DNA of 64,000 nucleotides, taken from the NCBI GenBank assembly GCA_950097015.1, contig CATNEN010000033.1:3146001-3210000 (forward strand), read 5' to 3'. The notes under the pieces are model-generated. The model searched no databases, was not told the origin of the DNA, and saw only the letters and a list, made by a program, of their open reading frames with translations. Of the stretch, positions 62,901-64,000 are shown in pieces. The position numbers and the translations under genes were made by a program. Positions within the stretch are counted from its first letter, which is position 1, and each line of letters begins with the position of its first letter. The DNA is from Macrostomum hystrix (taxonomy: Eukaryota > Platyhelminthes > Macrostomidae).

Positions 62901-63515
62901 TGTTGTGGGTGTCTGTCTGTTGTGGGTGCCTGTCTGTTATGGGTGTCTGTCTGTTGTGGGTGTCTGTCTGTTGTGGGTGCCTGTCTGTTGTGGGTGTCTG
63001 TCTGTTGTGGGTGCCTGTCTGTTGAGGGTGTCTGTCTGTTATGGGTGTCTGTCTGTTGTGGGTGTCTCCCAGCCCCGACAAGCAGCTCACTTCTCGAGGA
63101 TCTGCTTGGAGACCTGTCCTCCGATCTCCTTGCTCTTCTCCTCCATCTCGCGGCGCAGCAGCTCCAGGCGGGTCGGATTGGCCTGCAGGTGGGCATCGAC
63201 GCCTTTCTCGGCCTGCAGCTCCCAGGCGAACACCTGCTGCTGCATCATGGGCAGAGCGTCGCCCTGGTAGCGAATGTAATTGTCGCCGGCGAATGGCGCC
63301 TCTTCAACCGGCACGTCGCGGCCCTCGAACGGGTTGCCGCGCATCGCCCTAGTCTTGGGATCGTAATAGGCGGAGCTGGGGTCCAGGTTGTACAGGTACT
63401 TGGCCGTGTCCTCGCGGATGCGCAGGTTGCGCACGGACTGGCGCTCCTTGCAGTCGAACTTCTGGCCGGGCATCGCCATCTCGTCTCCGTAGCGATCCTC
63501 GTCGTCGCGCTGCTC
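59983..63515 (-). CDS. SLU7: Pre-mRNA splicing factor SLU7, C-terminal part
   Basis: SLU7 is a nuclear second-step splicing factor that helps choose the 3' splice site. Two exons on the minus strand, 63515-63091 and 60439-59983, join in phase 2 to restore the EKYGGQE motif. Exon one has MPGQKFDCKERQSVRNLRIR, YLYNLDPSSAYYDPKTR and AGDNYIRY. Exon two has [28 protein letters not shown] and AYCTG, all in family order, 293 residues in total. The N-terminal exons with the zinc knuckle would lie beyond the right edge. The tail is a Lys stretch then a Ser/Asp/Glu run instead of the longer vertebrate C-terminus. The donor is GTGAGC. The intron is 2.65 kb, nearly all minisatellite. Confidence 0.93.
60495..63066. 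repeat. 17-bp minisatellite in SLU7 intron
   Basis: About 150 copies of GTGGGTGTCTGTCTGTT with GTGCCTGTC, ATGGGTGTC and GTGGCTGTC variants. The main unit has no A on the plus strand, so the intron RNA is nearly U-free. Blocks recur in the same variant order (for example GTGGCTGTC followed by ATGGCTGTC near 60970, 61680, 61830, 62240 and 62590). The array ends about 25 bases from the donor and starts about 55 bases from the acceptor. Confidence 0.97.
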
Positions 63516-63720
63516 CTAGAAGCCGAGAATTTTGTCAATCTTGATAGTTTTTAGAGCTATTCTATAATATCTTATCCAGTAATCCATTCGCATATCTACG
63601 ACAAATTCGGGTGATTCACAAGTCCCTTAGAATTATCAACTACTTGCTTCAGATTATCTACTAATCAATTCGGAATATACGATGTATCCTTCGGATTATC
63701 CACATACCTTGCTACTTATC
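63516..63720 (-). other. SLU7 intron flank
   Basis: AT-rich sequence just upstream of the SLU7 exon at 63515, with a pyrimidine-containing acceptor ending in TAG. It contains weak AATC/GGATTATC repeats grading into the next array. No gene is seen. Confidence 0.45.
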
Positions 63721-64000
63721 CCTTAGGATTATCCACTTCACCATCCGGATTATCCACTTCACCATCCGGATTATCCACTTCACCATTCGGATTATCCACT
63801 TCACCATTCGGATTATCCACTTCACCATTCGGATTATCCACTTCACCATTCGGATTATCCCCTTCACCAGTCGGATTATCCACTTCACCATTCGGATTAT
63901 CCACTTCACAATTCGGATTATCCACTAATCCCTTACTGATATCCACTAATCCCTTCCTGATCTCCACTAATCCCTTACTGATATCCACTAATCCCTTCCT
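63715..64000. repeat. 21-bp minisatellite at the window edge
   Basis: About 13 copies of a 21-bp unit, GGATTATCCACTTCACCATT plus C, with more diverged copies reading CCACTAATCCCTTACTGATAT at the right. It probably lies in the SLU7 intron upstream of 63515 and continues beyond the window. Confidence 0.9.

Noticed and set aside
60207-63554. A 1115-codon plus-strand open frame and two other long frames over the same region
   Set aside because: They run through the 17-bp repeat, whose unit has no stop in any frame, and lie antisense to two clear SLU7 exons.

Overview
The window is nuclear DNA of an animal, most likely a lophotrochozoan and perhaps a flatworm such as Macrostomum; that placement is an inference with low confidence. 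The evidence is GT-AG introns (several only 46 to 80 nt), AATAAA signals, GC-rich exons in AT-rich DNA, motile-cilium, splicing and cohesion genes of animal type, and remnants of LINE, Ty3/gypsy and DNA transposons. No bacterial operons, CRISPR arrays, tRNA or rRNA genes were seen. I rebuilt the gene models by eye from splice sites, reading phase and remembered family sequences.

Layout. 1-2.2 kb: small ORFs of unknown function. 2.2-2.95 kb: palindrome-bearing tandem repeat. 2.95-6.5 kb: graveyard of broken mobile elements, all on the minus strand. 6.7-23.0 kb: one 20-bp minisatellite array of 16 kb, G-free on the plus strand apart from rare variants. 23.5-26.9 kb (minus): CFAP53, five exons. 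28.5-30.2 kb (minus): a rhodopsin-like GPCR, three exons. 33.4-34.4 kb (plus): THYN1 (EVE domain). 34.9-35.65 kb: broken Ty3/gypsy gag holding a piece of the neighbouring bZIP exon. 36.2-37.2 kb (plus): ATF2/AP-1-like bZIP gene with a TATA box and an AP-1 site. 38.0-44.0 kb: second large 20-bp array. 44.3-45.8 kb (plus): a 110-residue bZIP protein. 46.1-47.4 kb: 19-bp array. 47.6-47.8 kb: small membrane ORF broken by TGA. 48.5-52.4 kb (minus): TRP-channel-like membrane protein with ankyrin-like repeats. 53.4-55.5 kb: more arrays. 56.2-58.9 kb (minus): ESCO/Eco1-type cohesin acetyltransferase with both catalytic positions substituted. 60.0 kb to the window edge (minus): C-terminal half of the splicing factor SLU7.

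The dominant theme is tandem repetition. About half of the window is minisatellite with 13 to 32 bp units, mostly 16-22 bp. Large introns of CFAP53, the small bZIP, the TRP-like gene, ESCO and SLU7 are each filled by a different array, often starting within tens of bases of a splice site. Short introns of THYN1 and the GPCR show decayed or young versions. The genes do not form one pathway; they are ordinary neighbours, although the two bZIP genes lie within 10 kb of each other. The most notable single observations are the ESCO gene lacking both catalytic residues and flanked by inverted homologous repeat arms, the intron-private minisatellites, and the bZIP exon fragment inside a dead retroelement.
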